Of a stretch of DNA of 15,943 nt, positions 1 through 9,454 are shown in pieces; positions within the stretch are counted from its first letter, which is position 1; the number at the start of each line of letters is the position of its first letter. Position numbers and translations under genes: made by a program. This DNA comes from Beroe ovata. Lineage: Eukaryota; Ctenophora; Nuda; Beroida; Beroidae. The DNA lies in the NCBI GenBank assembly GCA_946803715.1, contig CAMPET010000023.1:307213-323155 (forward strand), in the 5' to 3' direction. The notes below the pieces were generated by a model. That model worked only from the letters and a program-made list of their open reading frames with translations, did not search any database and had not been told where the DNA came from.

Positions 1-27
1 ACACACACACACACACACACACACACA
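1..27. repeat. (AC)n microsatellite at window start
   Basis: A perfect AC dinucleotide run opens the window. Further imperfect AC/GT-rich and CACGTG-rich sequence follows to about 130. It mirrors the (GT)n run at the other end. Confidence 0.97.
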
Positions 28-1857
28 TAAACACACACACGCACATCTGTAATGGCTGTTTACACGCATACACTGATATGCGCGCGTACATACTACATAT
101 TGCACGTGCTTGCGTGCACATCTTGCACGTGTTGCGCGCACATAGAGTACAAGAGTAGCCGTACCTTGATGCAGGTTGAGTGACAGCATGATATCCAATA
201 CATCCTGACAAAACAAGGGTTGATAGAATAAAGCAAACATATTCTGCACAACGCGTATTGAATTATATTCAATTCGTTCATAGATAGATAATAAATCGGA
301 TTACAAGAGAGTTTGATCGTGTTCAATGCAGAACAAGGCTGTACCTATCGAAAGAATTTGGCAAAACAATTCAACTACAAACTTACAAAAAAGTGGATTT
401 TGAGCTCTGTACTTCTGTAGATTCGTGTTACCATAGCAGGTATCAAGAACAAGAAAAAAGGAATCCTGGAACGTTTTATCCCCAAGTTACGTAGTCGCGG
501 TCAATAATTCAGTTAGGGCAACTCTAGCAAGGAAAAACAAACATAAGCAAAGGTATACATAATTCAATAACTAACGGGTAAACGGTCAATTACTACCAGA
601 TTCCAATAACTACGCAATTCTGCAAAGGAAGGAAAAACAACATCTGAAGGAAATAGTGGCATCTTGGAGTGCTGAATTCACAACATGCCCGGATAAAATG
701 TTGACAAGATGAACTATACTCGTCGAGTGTATACTGGAATGCGGGCGTAGCATTAGCACGAAAGTTGACAGTGAGCAGGAATAATATACGGGCGAATAAT
801 AGGACGGTTGAAGTGAGCAAAGTGACGGTAATGAGTCAATGACGCAGAGTGGGAATAAATGTGCCTCATTTTGTACTCATTTACCAAGAGATGTAACATA
901 TGTATTTTAGTATTTTGTACAGTTCAGTATGTACGTAGTTGTAGTTATACGTATACTGAAGATAATTTCATGGCATTACGTGGGTATTACTAAATCGGTA
1001 CACACTGCAGCAAAGGCCAATGTGGGATAAGTATGATATGCTGGATATTTTATGATGAAAATCTTCGTAAGAGCGTGATGAAAAGTGGTCCCAAGAATTG
1101 TCCCTGCTCATTCGTCTTTGAGAATGAAACTCTCGATGCATTTGAATAGTCAAGACCAGATACTCAGATGGAGGACAAGTGTCTGCTCAAGCGGTTTGCT
1201 GATCAGAGATCACTCAGTCAAAAGAGCATGTCCATTATAAAACACACAGTATGTATCTTCTTAAGAAGACATCGTTGAAATTTGATACAGGACGTGGTTT
1301 ATCAGACGTTTATTTAAGTGTGCGCGTGTGGGTGTATAGCAGATAAAAGTGTGAAATATGAGCTTTACAGATTGTGACATGATATTCAGATGGAGCAGGC
1401 ATCCCGAATTATCTCCCACTTATAAACATGTGTCTTGTGATATAAACAGGAACAACTGACAAGTTCAAGTTCAATGATGATTGATGAGCGTATGAAAGAA
1501 GGAAGAAGCACCCTGTAATTGATGTCCTTGAACATACACAGAGTGAACCGAATGTTTCAATGGATTGGATGGATCAAGACATGTAAGCATGGAATCACAA
1601 CTCCGAATCTGGATTGGAATTGTAGCATCGAAGAACGTGATCATGGCCAAAATCATTTATTCACACAACATTGATTTCGTTGAAAGACGTGGCATTGGAA
1701 AAACACCATTTTCAAAAAACTCACGATATGTTCGTACAGTTATGATGAAAATGTGTGATACACAGCATGCACTACGTCTAACCTTGCAGCAACAAAAGTC
1801 CTAACAATGCCAGCAAGGGCGGAACATGAGTTTATTGCACGTGTCTGGACGCCGCGC
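28..1857. other. Gene-free stretch, nothing assignable
   Basis: About 1.8 kb without a credible gene. Open frames here are short (under 80 codons), overlap on both strands, and several begin at GTG or TTG rather than ATG. None shows a recognisable domain or a convincing start and splice context. A minus-strand frame near 593-820 is hydrophobic but has no ATG before its first stop upstream. The stretch could contain UTR or intron sequence of a gene lying to the left, but nothing in the sequence proves it. Confidence 0.6.
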
Positions 1858-1915
1858 AATGGCGCAGTGAGCGGACTCAACTGGTCTTTCATCGCCGTGG
1901 GGTGGATCCTACCTC
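1858..1915 (+). mobile_element. Degenerate tRNA-derived SINE-like patch
   Basis: A GC-richer island in AT-rich surroundings. Position 1860 starts TGGCGCAGTGA, close to the RNA polymerase III A box (TGGCNNAGTGG). About 41 bases later GGTGGATCCTACC (1901-1913) resembles a decayed B box (GGTTCGANTCC). That spacing fits a tRNA or tRNA-derived SINE head. No full cloverleaf folds by eye, so a functional tRNA is unlikely. The SINE boundaries, tail and any target-site duplication are not evident. It could instead be a chance GC-rich promoter patch. Confidence 0.4.
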
Positions 1916-2031
1916 TCTCTCTCCCAACAACCACTCCCTATTACAGCAATGGGAGGATAAGGGGAACATATTGTAATGTGGGGGAACAAATAGGTTATGA
2001 TGTGCCATTTTGATTCATGTTTCAACTGATC

Positions 2032-2037
2032 TTTAAT
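2032..2037 (-). terminator. Possible poly(A) signal for spartin
   Basis: ATTAAA on the minus strand, about 245 bases past the spartin stop codon. No AATAAA lies between 2000 and 2280, so this common variant is the best candidate, but a six-base match in AT-rich DNA is weak evidence. Confidence 0.25.
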
Positions 2038-2280
2038 ATTATAAGCATTTCCTTGACTGCACTAAGCATAATGAAAGAACCAATCAAACTTATGCAATAT
2101 GCTAATATGCATATGAATGTGAAAAGAAACATTGAAAAATTTTCATTAAAATGTCAATCCAAAAGCAATCACCCAAGGCTGTGAAAAACGAAATACAAAT
2201 AAAAACAAATTAGTCCTATGTACACTACTACTTATAAACCTGTGATCTCAATAATACGACGTATTGAATCCTTCCCCTTT

Positions 2281-3882
2281 TCACTTTGGTGCATTGTGTC
2301 TCACAACCTCGGCAGCTGTAGACTTAACAGCTTTCTTAGCCAGAGCCTTCTTCCCCAGCTTCTTAGCCTGGCTATATGTCAGTCCCACATTACCAATGCA
2401 GTGTAAACTGTTCTCTGCCACCTCCCCAGCTGCTTCACCATATCTGGCTCCCACTGTCACATTGGCTCCCTCAGCCAGGGCCCTCCCTAAACACTTGGCA
2501 CCCTCCTCCAGCCCCTCATACAGAGTTACCAGCCCTGATAGGGCACTGACACCCACTTGACAAGCGTCCTTCACATTCTGCTCAGATATCCTACTCTTGG
2601 CCCCAGTCACGACTTTATTATCCGACTTACTGATGACATGCTTCACCCCTCTGGTAACATGAGGGGCTACAAGTTTAGCCAGAGCTCCAATACCCGATGC
2701 AAGTTGACTGACGGCCTGTCCCGTTAGGATGGACACATTGTATGTTGTGTTCCTCAGAGTGGCCAGTTGCTCCCGTGTATTATCACTGATATCTACATTC
2801 CGAGTACTTGGTTTAATCTTCTCCTTCAGAGAATGTGCTCCTTTCCGTAACAAATCACTGCCAATCTGGGAACCCCAGACCAGACCAGCTGATACCACCT
2901 CAGCAGTGACCTGTATTCCACTGGATACCTTGTCAACTGCTCTAGGTTCTGGCTCCTCCGCCCGGAGGAATGGCTTGTCCACAGCACGAACTTCATACGG
3001 CGGAGGGGGTCTGGGTGGAGCGGAGCTCCCCGCTGCAGACGGCTCTGGTGTCATGTCCTCAATGACATCGTCCCATGACTTAACATGCAGGTTGGTCAGC
3101 GACATTATCAACCGCTGGAAATCAGCAACAGTTTTACTGTCGACGTTTTCCAAGATAACTCCAATGTACTTGTTTGCTTGGTCAAGAGATGGGAACATGA
3201 ACTGCTTTTCCCCAACTTGGAGGACCGGGGAAGCTTTGGATACCAGGGGATAAGCCAGCTCTCCCAGTTGCAGACAGGATACAGGGTTGCAGTACTTTGA
3301 AGAGATGAGATGACTGATTTTAGCTGAAATGTTGGTCCCTGTTTGCGTTACATCCCCGCTTCCGTCGATATTGAATACTGATATTCCCGTTGGTATGTTG
3401 ATGACCTCTTTAGCCTCTTGGGCCCCTGATAAGATATCATGAATTTCATCCATATCATTCAACAAGTCTGCTAAGTCGTCCTCTCCCCCCTCACGCTCTT
3501 TTGAAGCTGCTGAGCTGCTCGGAGCATTGTTCTCAGCAATGACATTATCCAGGACCCTGATACGCTCCTTTGCCATGTTCAGCACAAAGTTAGCTTTCCG
3601 CAGCTCATCTGCAAACCTATGATCTGAACACCGCATACTGATGGCTCTTGTGATCTGACTGATGCCATCGTAATATAACTGTTTTGCTCTCTCCGTGTCA
3701 CGGTCATTGTCGGCAGTCTGGGCATCAAAAACTGACTTATAACCCCTCTTGATTTTCGTTTGTATCATTTCAAAAGTTCTACCACCATCAACATGATGTC
3801 GATTCTCAGGCGGTTTAGATAGCTGCATTCTGCTATTATCTGCCAGGCAATACCTGGATTGAGGTTTCCATTTATCTATCAT
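2281..3882 (-). CDS. SPART: Spartin (MIT and senescence domain protein)
   Basis: Single-exon spartin homologue, up to 533 residues from the ATG at 3882-3880. Residue numbers here run from the upstream in-frame GTG at 3903. An N-terminal MIT helical bundle (about 47-122) should bind ESCRT-III tails. An acidic linker follows, then the conserved middle domain (about 171-275; GISVFNIDGSG and AYPLVSKASPVLQVG), a proline-rich segment with PPPPY (299-303), and the C-terminal senescence domain (about 326-530). In mammals spartin works on endosomes, lipid droplets and mitochondria, its PPxY recruits NEDD4-family ubiquitin ligases, and loss causes Troyer syndrome. Human spartin is longer (666 residues). 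The start is uncertain: the 3882 ATG has a poor context (T at -3), while the ATGs at 3828 and 3768 have purines at -3, and the last lies right at the MIT domain. Identity is firm from domain order; function is inferred from the family. Confidence 0.9.
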   Translation of the reverse strand: MIDKWKPQSRYCLADNSRMQLSKPPENRHHVDGGRTFEMIQTKIKRGYKSVFDAQTADNDRDTERAKQLYYDGISQITRAISMRCSDHRFADELRKANFVLNMAKERIRVLDNVIAENNAPSSSAASKEREGGEDDLADLLNDMDEIHDILSGAQEAKEVINIPTGISVFNIDGSGDVTQTGTNISAKISHLISSKYCNPVSCLQLGELAYPLVSKASPVLQVGEKQFMFPSLDQANKYIGVILENVDSKTVADFQRLIMSLTNLHVKSWDDVIEDMTPEPSAAGSSAPPRPPPPYEVRAVDKPFLRAEEPEPRAVDKVSSGIQVTAEVVSAGLVWGSQIGSDLLRKGAHSLKEKIKPSTRNVDISDNTREQLATLRNTTYNVSILTGQAVSQLASGIGALAKLVAPHVTRGVKHVISKSDNKVVTGAKSRISEQNVKDACQVGVSALSGLVTLYEGLEEGAKCLGRALAEGANVTVGARYGEAAGEVAENSLHCIGNVGLTYSQAKKLGKKALAKKAVKSTAAEVVRHNAPK

Positions 3883-4358
3883 AGAATTCGATAGGAAAAT
3901 CACAGACAGCAGAATAATGAGAACATACGTTCAATGATTAAATCACGCCCACTACCAACTTCAGCTCCTTTCAAGTATTCAAATAATATCAGCCTCTACA
4001 TCAGACGCTGTGAAACATAATATATATCACTAACACTAAAAGATTTGATTCATAAAAACACCTTTATAGATCAAAAAAAACATTAAGAGACATCATAACA
4101 ACAACTGTTTCTTCCGCAATAAAAACAAGTAATCCTGGTTCTCGGTTGGGGGCTATGAAATTTCTATCGGAGGAAAAGGTATCAATTCCAACAACAACTG
4201 CCAAATTAATAGAATCAAAGATCAGTTTCAAAACAGTCGGAGGAGGAATAAACGATCAAACAACAGAAAAATCAACTTTATTCCAAAACATAGGTAGTAC
4301 TCTTGATTCAAGAATGTAAACACATTAAAGGCAAAAGTGCTAATTTTCACCTCGACCC
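3883..4358. other. Intergenic: spartin 5' side / acyl-CoA synthetase 3' side
   Basis: AT-rich DNA between two genes in head-to-tail orientation. It should hold the spartin promoter and 5' UTR. A short upstream frame on the minus strand (ATG near 3927, stopping after eight codons) precedes the spartin start. A second AATAAA on the minus strand (4277-4282) may serve the acyl-CoA synthetase transcript. No RNA gene or repeat was recognised. Confidence 0.5.
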
Positions 4359-4364
4359 TTTATT
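4359..4364 (-). terminator. Candidate poly(A) signal for the acyl-CoA synthetase gene
   Basis: AATAAA on the minus strand, about 140 bases past the stop codon at 4502-4504, a typical 3' UTR distance. A second AATAAA lies at 4277-4282. Confidence 0.5.
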
Positions 4365-4501
4365 AATAATAAGAGCTAAATCAATGATCTGCAAATCATT
4401 TAGTCAACTAACCTATATTGACAAAAAAACGTTATTTAAAACATAGAAACGATCATAAACATAAAAAGGGTTACACGTAAGACTAACTACTACTCTGATC
4501 A

Positions 4502-6643
4502 TCATTGCATATTTTCTAACATATCCTGCAGTTCAGTTTTGTATCTCTTAGCAATTTCATGTCTTCTTTTCTTCATAGTTGGGGTGAGTAAGTTGTTATC
4601 GACAGAGAAAACCTCAGAGGTCAAGGTTACGTGACGCACTTGCTCGAAGCTCTTCAACTCCTTCTGGCCAGCAGTCTGTATAGCCTGGAGCACCAAACCT
4701 GCACTTGCTGGATCAGACACAAACGCCTCAACTGTCGTGGGCGGACTCATCTTTGAAAGAACGTGAGCATCCGGCACAACTATGGCAACGAGGGAAGATT
4801 TGAGCGACTCTCCATAAACGAAACATTGGTTTACAATTGCAGCTTGCTCGCTCAGTCCCTCAATCTTGTCTGGGGCAATGTACTCTCCTTGTGCAAGTTT
4901 AAACATGTTCTTCTTTCGGTCGATGATCGCTATGTTTCCTGTTTCAGTAAATCTACCGATATCACCTGAGTGAAGCCAGCCATCGGAATCTATAGCCTCT
5001 GCTGTCTTCTCTGGATCCTTGTAGTAGCCCTTAAAAACTGTGGGTCCCTTGAAACAGAGTTCCCCCTTATTATCCTCTGCATAATACTCCTTCTCAGGGA
5101 CGTCAACAAGTTTAACTGCCAGGCTTGGTAAGGGGACACCTATGTGACCGACTGTATGATCAGAATTCAAGGACATCGATCCGACACCAGATAACTCAGT
5201 CTGTCCAAATCCTTCAAGAACGAAACACCCGAGAACGGCTCGATACCATTTCAAAATCTCGCCTCTACAAGGGGCAGATCCAGTGATAAGCAACTTGCAC
5301 TTTCCACCAAATGAGCTTTGTACCTTCTTCAATAAGAGTAGATCCCAAATCGAGTTTCGACGAACAATCCCATTCTCAACTTCTTCCAATTTTGAAGAAA
5401 CCGCATACTGGAATATCTTTCCCAAAACAGGCTTGGCACAGACAATACTATTGATCCTATCATAAGCTTTGTTCAAGACTCTTGGAACAGATGGAATGAT
5501 GGTCGGTTGCAGAGTTTCAAAGTCATCAAGCAGATGTACTATGTTACCCTGGTAATAACCGATCCTAGCTCCTAAATATGCCATGAAGCACTCAATTGCG
5601 AACTGGTAAACGTGAGCTAGAGGGAGGTAAGAAATGATACAATCAGATTCATTGACTTCAAAATCGAGAAAGTTTGCTTTGATCCCAATGCAGCAGGCAG
5701 CTATGTTTCCATGAGAAATCATTGCTCCTTTAGGAGTGCCAGTAGTTCCACTGGTGAAGCAGATCAAGGCGATATCATCAGGTGTGGGGGGTCGTGGTTC
5801 CACTCTATTTCCGGAGCCGCGAATCTCAAACTCTTCAAGTGATACAACGTCAATATGCATGCTCGAGGCTTCTTCCACACACTCTGCAGAGAGTTCTTTT
5901 CCAAGATAAATGATCAGTTTTACTTTACTATTCTTTACCCACTTCAACAAGTTGAAGACCAATGCAGCATCAACGAATACGATCTCAAGGGCACAAAGAT
6001 CAAGAATGTGATTCATTGCTTTGGCTCCAAGTGTGTCATATAGCGGTACAAGGGTCAAGTTGTAAGTGCTACATGCATGCATAATCATTCCCCAGTCCGG
6101 ACTGTTTTTGGCATAGATTCCAACTAGACTCTTAGCTTCAGCTCCACTTCCAACTAAAGCTGATCCAGCGTTTAACATTCGGTCTTCAATCTGAAACAAA
6201 GGTTATTAAATCTGAGTTAGGTTATCAAAATATTAACTCTGAACATCATCAAAGCACCTCCAAAGGTAATCAAAAACATTAAATAGGTACCAAGAAGCCG
6301 TTATCATACAATTAAAACATAACAAACTAAGCGCCATTTTGGCTACTCTACAAACCTGCTTATAGCTGAACCAAGCATATGGAGAACCAGGAAGGTGCAG
6401 TTGACGGTATCCAAGGAATGGAGCATCAGGATTTCGAGCAATACCTTTCCTAAATGCATCATAAAGGGAACCGATTACTGGAACATGATCATCAGATATC
6501 ACATTTCTCCTATGGTATTCCTTCCCATCAACAGGTACTGTGAGTAGCTGGCCTGAACCCCCAGAAGGCGCTGATTTTCTGGTCTTAAACAGGAGGATGC
6601 ATGAAACCAGAAAAATCAGTGACGCAAGGATGAGCCCAATCAT
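4502..6643 (-). CDS. Long-chain fatty-acid–CoA ligase, two coding exons
   Basis: ACSL-family enzyme (long-chain fatty acid + ATP + CoA to acyl-CoA + AMP + PPi). Exon 1 is complement(6356..6643) and exon 2 complement(4502..6190). Joined in phase 0 they encode 658 residues, near the usual 660-700. A hydrophobic anchor covers residues 1-19, as in ACSL proteins of ER, mitochondrial outer membrane and lipid droplets. Landmarks: FTSGTTGTPKGA ATP-binding loop (about 241-252), GFGQTE (423-428), DGWLHSGDIG (499-508), the fatty-acyl-CoA synthetase signature ending KLAQGEYIAP (about 518-536), and the C-terminal LTPTMKKRR with the expected catalytic lysine (about 636). All core motifs are intact. It resembles the ACSL1/5/6 branch more than ACSL3/4, but that needs a tree. 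A two-codon upstream ORF and an acceptor-like site lie just before the ATG. Vertebrate orthologues have about twenty exons, so one coding intron is notable. Confidence 0.93.
6191..6355 (-). other. Intron of the acyl-CoA synthetase gene
   Basis: A 165-bp GT-AG intron. The donor reads AAGCAG|GTTTGTAG (exon ends at 6356) and the acceptor CCTTTGTTTCAG|ATTG (exon resumes at 6190). Removing it joins ...WFSYKQ to IEDRM... in frame, exactly as the ACSL family reads through this region. The frame that continues into the intron beyond the donor is therefore not coding. Confidence 0.92.
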
Positions 6644-6644
6644 C

Positions 6645-6653
6645 TTACTTCAT
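6645..6653 (-). promoter_or_regulatory. Minimal upstream ORF (Met-Lys-stop) before the acyl-CoA synthetase start
   Basis: On the minus strand ATG-AAG-TAA ends one base before the main ATG at 6643. Its ATG has G at -3. A ribosome finishing it would have to reinitiate almost at once or back up, so it could damp translation. CTCATCTCAG immediately upstream (AG at 6657-6656) is acceptor-like. If it is used, the mature leader's last 12 bases would still contain this uORF. Confidence 0.4.
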
Positions 6654-6659
6654 GCCTGA

Positions 6660-8631
6660 GATGAGGTTTGATTTTGTTTACTACTGTCTACCTAAACTTT
6701 GAAGTTCTTTAATTCAAACTCGTGTTACATTTCAAATTCTTTCTTAGTTGAAGTGTTGAAGTTGGCATCAAGCATCCCAAACATTTGATAAGGATTGAGG
6801 AAGTGAAACATTCTGTTACTATAGATGAAACCAAACTTTCAAGAATACACATTGGACTTCCAAAATTAATTTGGCACTGACAATTGTGATAGTCATTTAA
6901 GCCATCTTTTGGAGCTCATATAGGAACCTTATATCATGGACTTTAGATGTTATTTTATTCAAAAAGATTGTTAGAGTTTAAGACAGAAAATTGCTCACCA
7001 AACATTTCAAATACTACAAAATTGCTCGGTTAAGTTATATTTATACATCTTTAAAACTATCTATACACCTAAACATCATGAAAATGCGATTTATCAATTC
7101 GACAAAACATTATATCAGATACTGATAAACATTTACTCACACTTGAGAATATAAAAACATATTTACCATTCAAAGTAGTACAAGCCAACCACAATATATT
7201 AATTTCAATCGAAATTCGAAATTTGTTCAATGATAACTCTGTACAATAGCCCCTAAACCATTTATCAGTATCTTTTAAGCATGTTTAGTCGATTTGATTA
7301 TGCTTACATTCTGTGTACAGCAGTGTATTCTTTCATACCATAAAGTATTTAAATAAAATGCTTCTAGGCATCCTATGTCATAATAAGTTAATAATTTAAA
7401 AATCTATCCAATTGAGCTAGGTTAATGAGTGAATGTAGGGTGTACTGCCCATACGTCAAATACCATTGACTTAACATATTATACAATAGTGTTTAGAGGG
7501 TATTCACACACTATAATACTTTCCACTAATACCCTTCTCCTAATGACAAAAGTTGCTTATCAACCATCACTTTCAGATTCCCCCTTCATGAGCAATAACA
7601 TGCAAACTCCTATTTGAAATAACAAGAATTAACTAATCTCATCGTTTTATTGATGAACTCTGAAGTCAAGAAATGAGTAAATGAAGGTAAGCAAGTTGAT
7701 ACTCGGTGCTTATTGAAATTTTACATGTACTCATTTCTTTACAATTAAAAGTGCTAAGCACAGGTGATGACTGTGATAGCTGTGTGCTGAAAGGATTTGC
7801 AAATACAGTCTAATAATTCAGAATTACCTCTTATTATCCAATTGAACTTCATCTGGAAACCCATTAATTGGAATATGACCACATATATCTCTACAAGGAC
7901 ATCTAAAGCTCTAGTGCAATGGTTAGCATAAATAATTAGTTCCTAGACAAAAGTTAACCCCCATTTATAGAAAGATTACTATCCTACCCATCCATGATAA
8001 TGCATTGATAGGATGGAAAATTCACTATTATAGTAGATAATATTCATTATTGCAAATAGCTGATTGTGCTGTCACCCAATCAGTGTTATCAAATCCATGC
8101 AATGCCATGTGAGCAATGCCTATTCATGATATGCTGTATGCACTCACAAAATCAAATATTTTCTTACACCTATCACCTATTTCCATATTCTTACATAATT
8201 TCACATGGTTAAAAAAAGAAACCGATACAATTAACCTTGTTCTCATCATGTTGTTCTCATCATGACATCATTGAATCATCTCAAAGACAATATAATTAAC
8301 CAGTGGTTAAAAATGTATTTAGTTCATTACTTCATATGATTTGATATGGTTTGGTGTTAACCTATCACACAATCCCATTTCTCCGTAATCTGCAACCTAC
8401 AGAACATACAAAAGAATGTGTTACAAGGCCTGGGAGAACCATCATAAAATAAAGGATAGTGAGCTTCCACCATGATGACAATGGAATAGCTTTGTTGAAA
8501 GCTTCTCATGAGCTAAAATTTTCATCTTCAATGATGGCATAAAATGTCATAATCAAATTTAAAGTCTTCCTAGATTTGTCAAGACCTACTCATTTTTGAC
8601 TGATATTATATGACATTAAAATTGCTAAAAT
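6660..8631. other. Gene-free stretch upstream of acyl-CoA synthetase, downstream of NUDT2
   Basis: About 2 kb of AT-rich DNA, with stop codons frequent in all frames. It should contain the acyl-CoA synthetase promoter and possible 5' UTR exon, and the NUDT2 3' UTR. A 62-codon plus-strand frame at 7429-7617 has no domain or codon pattern to support it. Apart from a small tandem duplication at 8237-8264 I see no repeat, RNA gene or clear poly(A) signal for NUDT2. Confidence 0.5.
8237..8264. repeat. Perfect 14-bp tandem duplication
   Basis: TTGTTCTCATCATG occurs twice back to back with no mismatch. This is probably a recent replication-slippage duplication. Confidence 0.9.
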
Positions 8632-9078
8632 CTAAAAGTTGCTGATAGTTTTGAATGGAGTTCTCTTACAATATGAGAAAGCATGACAAAGTAATTCCCT
8701 GACAATATCCATTTCAACCATTTGCAAAGCCTCTGTTAAGCTCTTCCAAGCAAAAGCACTATGCTCCGCAGAAATCTTGATCTGTGCACTAGAATCATTA
8801 ACATTCCCTAAGAAAAATATGACTGTTTTGAACCTCCTTGATCTGCTTTGATAAGAGATAAGTTCTTGAAATCCATCTATCAGGTCAATCTTGTCATAGG
8901 TTAGACCAGTTTCTTCGAAAGTCTCCCTCAGGGCAGCTTCAATCCCATTTTCAGAACCCTCTAGATGTCCTTTTGGGGGACCCCATGTGCATCCTTCAGC
9001 AGACTTCAGGAGAAGAACCTCTGGAGCAGATGATGCATTTCGTATCAGAAGAATTCCAGCAGAAACTAACATGTGCAT
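8632..9078 (-). CDS. NUDT2: NUDT2-type Ap4A hydrolase (Nudix)
   Basis: A 148-residue single-exon Nudix hydrolase, the same size as animal NUDT2 (about 147). It is expected to cleave diadenosine tetraphosphate asymmetrically to ATP and AMP, clearing a stress-linked dinucleotide. The Nudix box GX5EX7REUXEEXGU is complete at residues 37-59: G37, E43, R51-E52, E55-E56, G58, with a threonine in the U position before FEE. The lead-in WGPPKGHLEG (32-41) is typical of the Ap4A hydrolase branch. ATG codons occur at residues 1 and 3, so the start is uncertain by two residues. TTTTATAG|CAACA just before the ATG looks like a splice acceptor (AG at 9085-9084), suggesting a spliced leader or 5'-UTR exon. 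The gene is divergent from the SLC19-like gene across the CpG-rich block. Confidence 0.9.
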   Translation of the reverse strand: MHMLVSAGILLIRNASSAPEVLLLKSAEGCTWGPPKGHLEGSENGIEAALRETFEETGLTYDKIDLIDGFQELISYQSRSRRFKTVIFFLGNVNDSSAQIKISAEHSAFAWKSLTEALQMVEMDIVRELLCHAFSYCKRTPFKTISNF

Positions 9079-9082
9079 TGTT

Positions 9083-9120
9083 GCTATAAAATGGTCATTG
9101 TTTAATGTTAAAAAAGAAAT
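9083..9120 (-). promoter_or_regulatory. Splice-acceptor-like site 5 bases before the NUDT2 ATG
   Basis: On the minus strand a T-rich stretch (TTTCTTTTTTAAC) and CATTTTATAG end 5 bases before the start codon. This fits the 3' end of a 5'-UTR intron whose donor would lie in or near the CpG-rich block above 9386, or a trans-splice site. An upstream ATG inside the stretch (CAATGACC) would be removed by splicing. Confidence 0.45.
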
Positions 9121-9347
9121 ATTTAAAATGAAAGAAAAAAATCAATATCAGTAATCATCGGTTCTTCTTGAAAATATTATAGTGGACTGGGATGGAAAAG
9201 ATAAAAATATGAAGCAAATGAACCATCGAATGACATTACCACAGAAATGGAAGCGATGGCATGGCCATGGTTTACTGGTTTGCATTTTGCATTAGCATCA
9301 TTCATCGATATTTGATCCTTTTATTTATATAATATTTTATATTTGAT

Positions 9348-9454
9348 TTCTGCATTTGCCGGATGTTATCTGTCCACTGTTTCTTGCGCGCGGCGCACGC
9401 GCACGCGCCTTCATCGAAGAAACAGTGGACAGATAACATCCGGCAATTCTGCAT
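9348..9454. mobile_element. Miniature inverted-repeat element with 8-bp target duplication
   Basis: Perfect 30-bp inverted repeats at 9356-9385 and 9417-9446 (arm begins TTGCCGGATGTTATCTGTCC) surround a 31-bp GC-rich spacer. Immediately outside, the same 8 bases, TTCTGCAT, occur at 9348-9355 and 9447-9454. Inverted ends plus a matching direct repeat are the signature of a cut-and-paste DNA transposon insertion. The 91-bp element codes for nothing, so it is a MITE or foldback-type derivative moved by a transposase elsewhere. An 8-bp duplication fits hAT or Merlin-type superfamilies, but the ends do not let me choose. Perfect arms and duplication suggest a recent insertion. It lies at the edge of the likely NUDT2/SLC19-like promoter. 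Confidence 0.75.

Noticed and set aside
593-820. Minus-strand hydrophobic frame resembling a signal peptide
   Set aside because: It has no ATG between its upstream stop (near 836) and the hydrophobic part, no acceptor I trust, and no domain. Hydrophobicity is expected from T-rich codons.
1858-1915. Functional tRNA gene
   Set aside because: The A and B boxes are imperfect and no acceptor, anticodon and T stems pair convincingly by eye.
1565-2013. Overlapping plus- and minus-strand frames of 60-80 codons
   Set aside because: No family resemblance. The minus frame starts with GTG, and the GC-richer part is better explained as SINE-like.
2264-3300. Plus-strand frames opposite spartin, up to 174 codons
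   Set aside because: These are antisense shadows of the well-supported spartin coding frame.
6233-6355. Continuation of acyl-CoA synthetase exon 1 as a 136-residue protein
   Set aside because: The frame beyond 6356 runs into the intron; a good donor at 6355 and the family alignment show splicing to exon 2.
7429-7617. 62-codon plus-strand frame
   Set aside because: Isolated, low complexity in AT-rich DNA, with no recognisable content.
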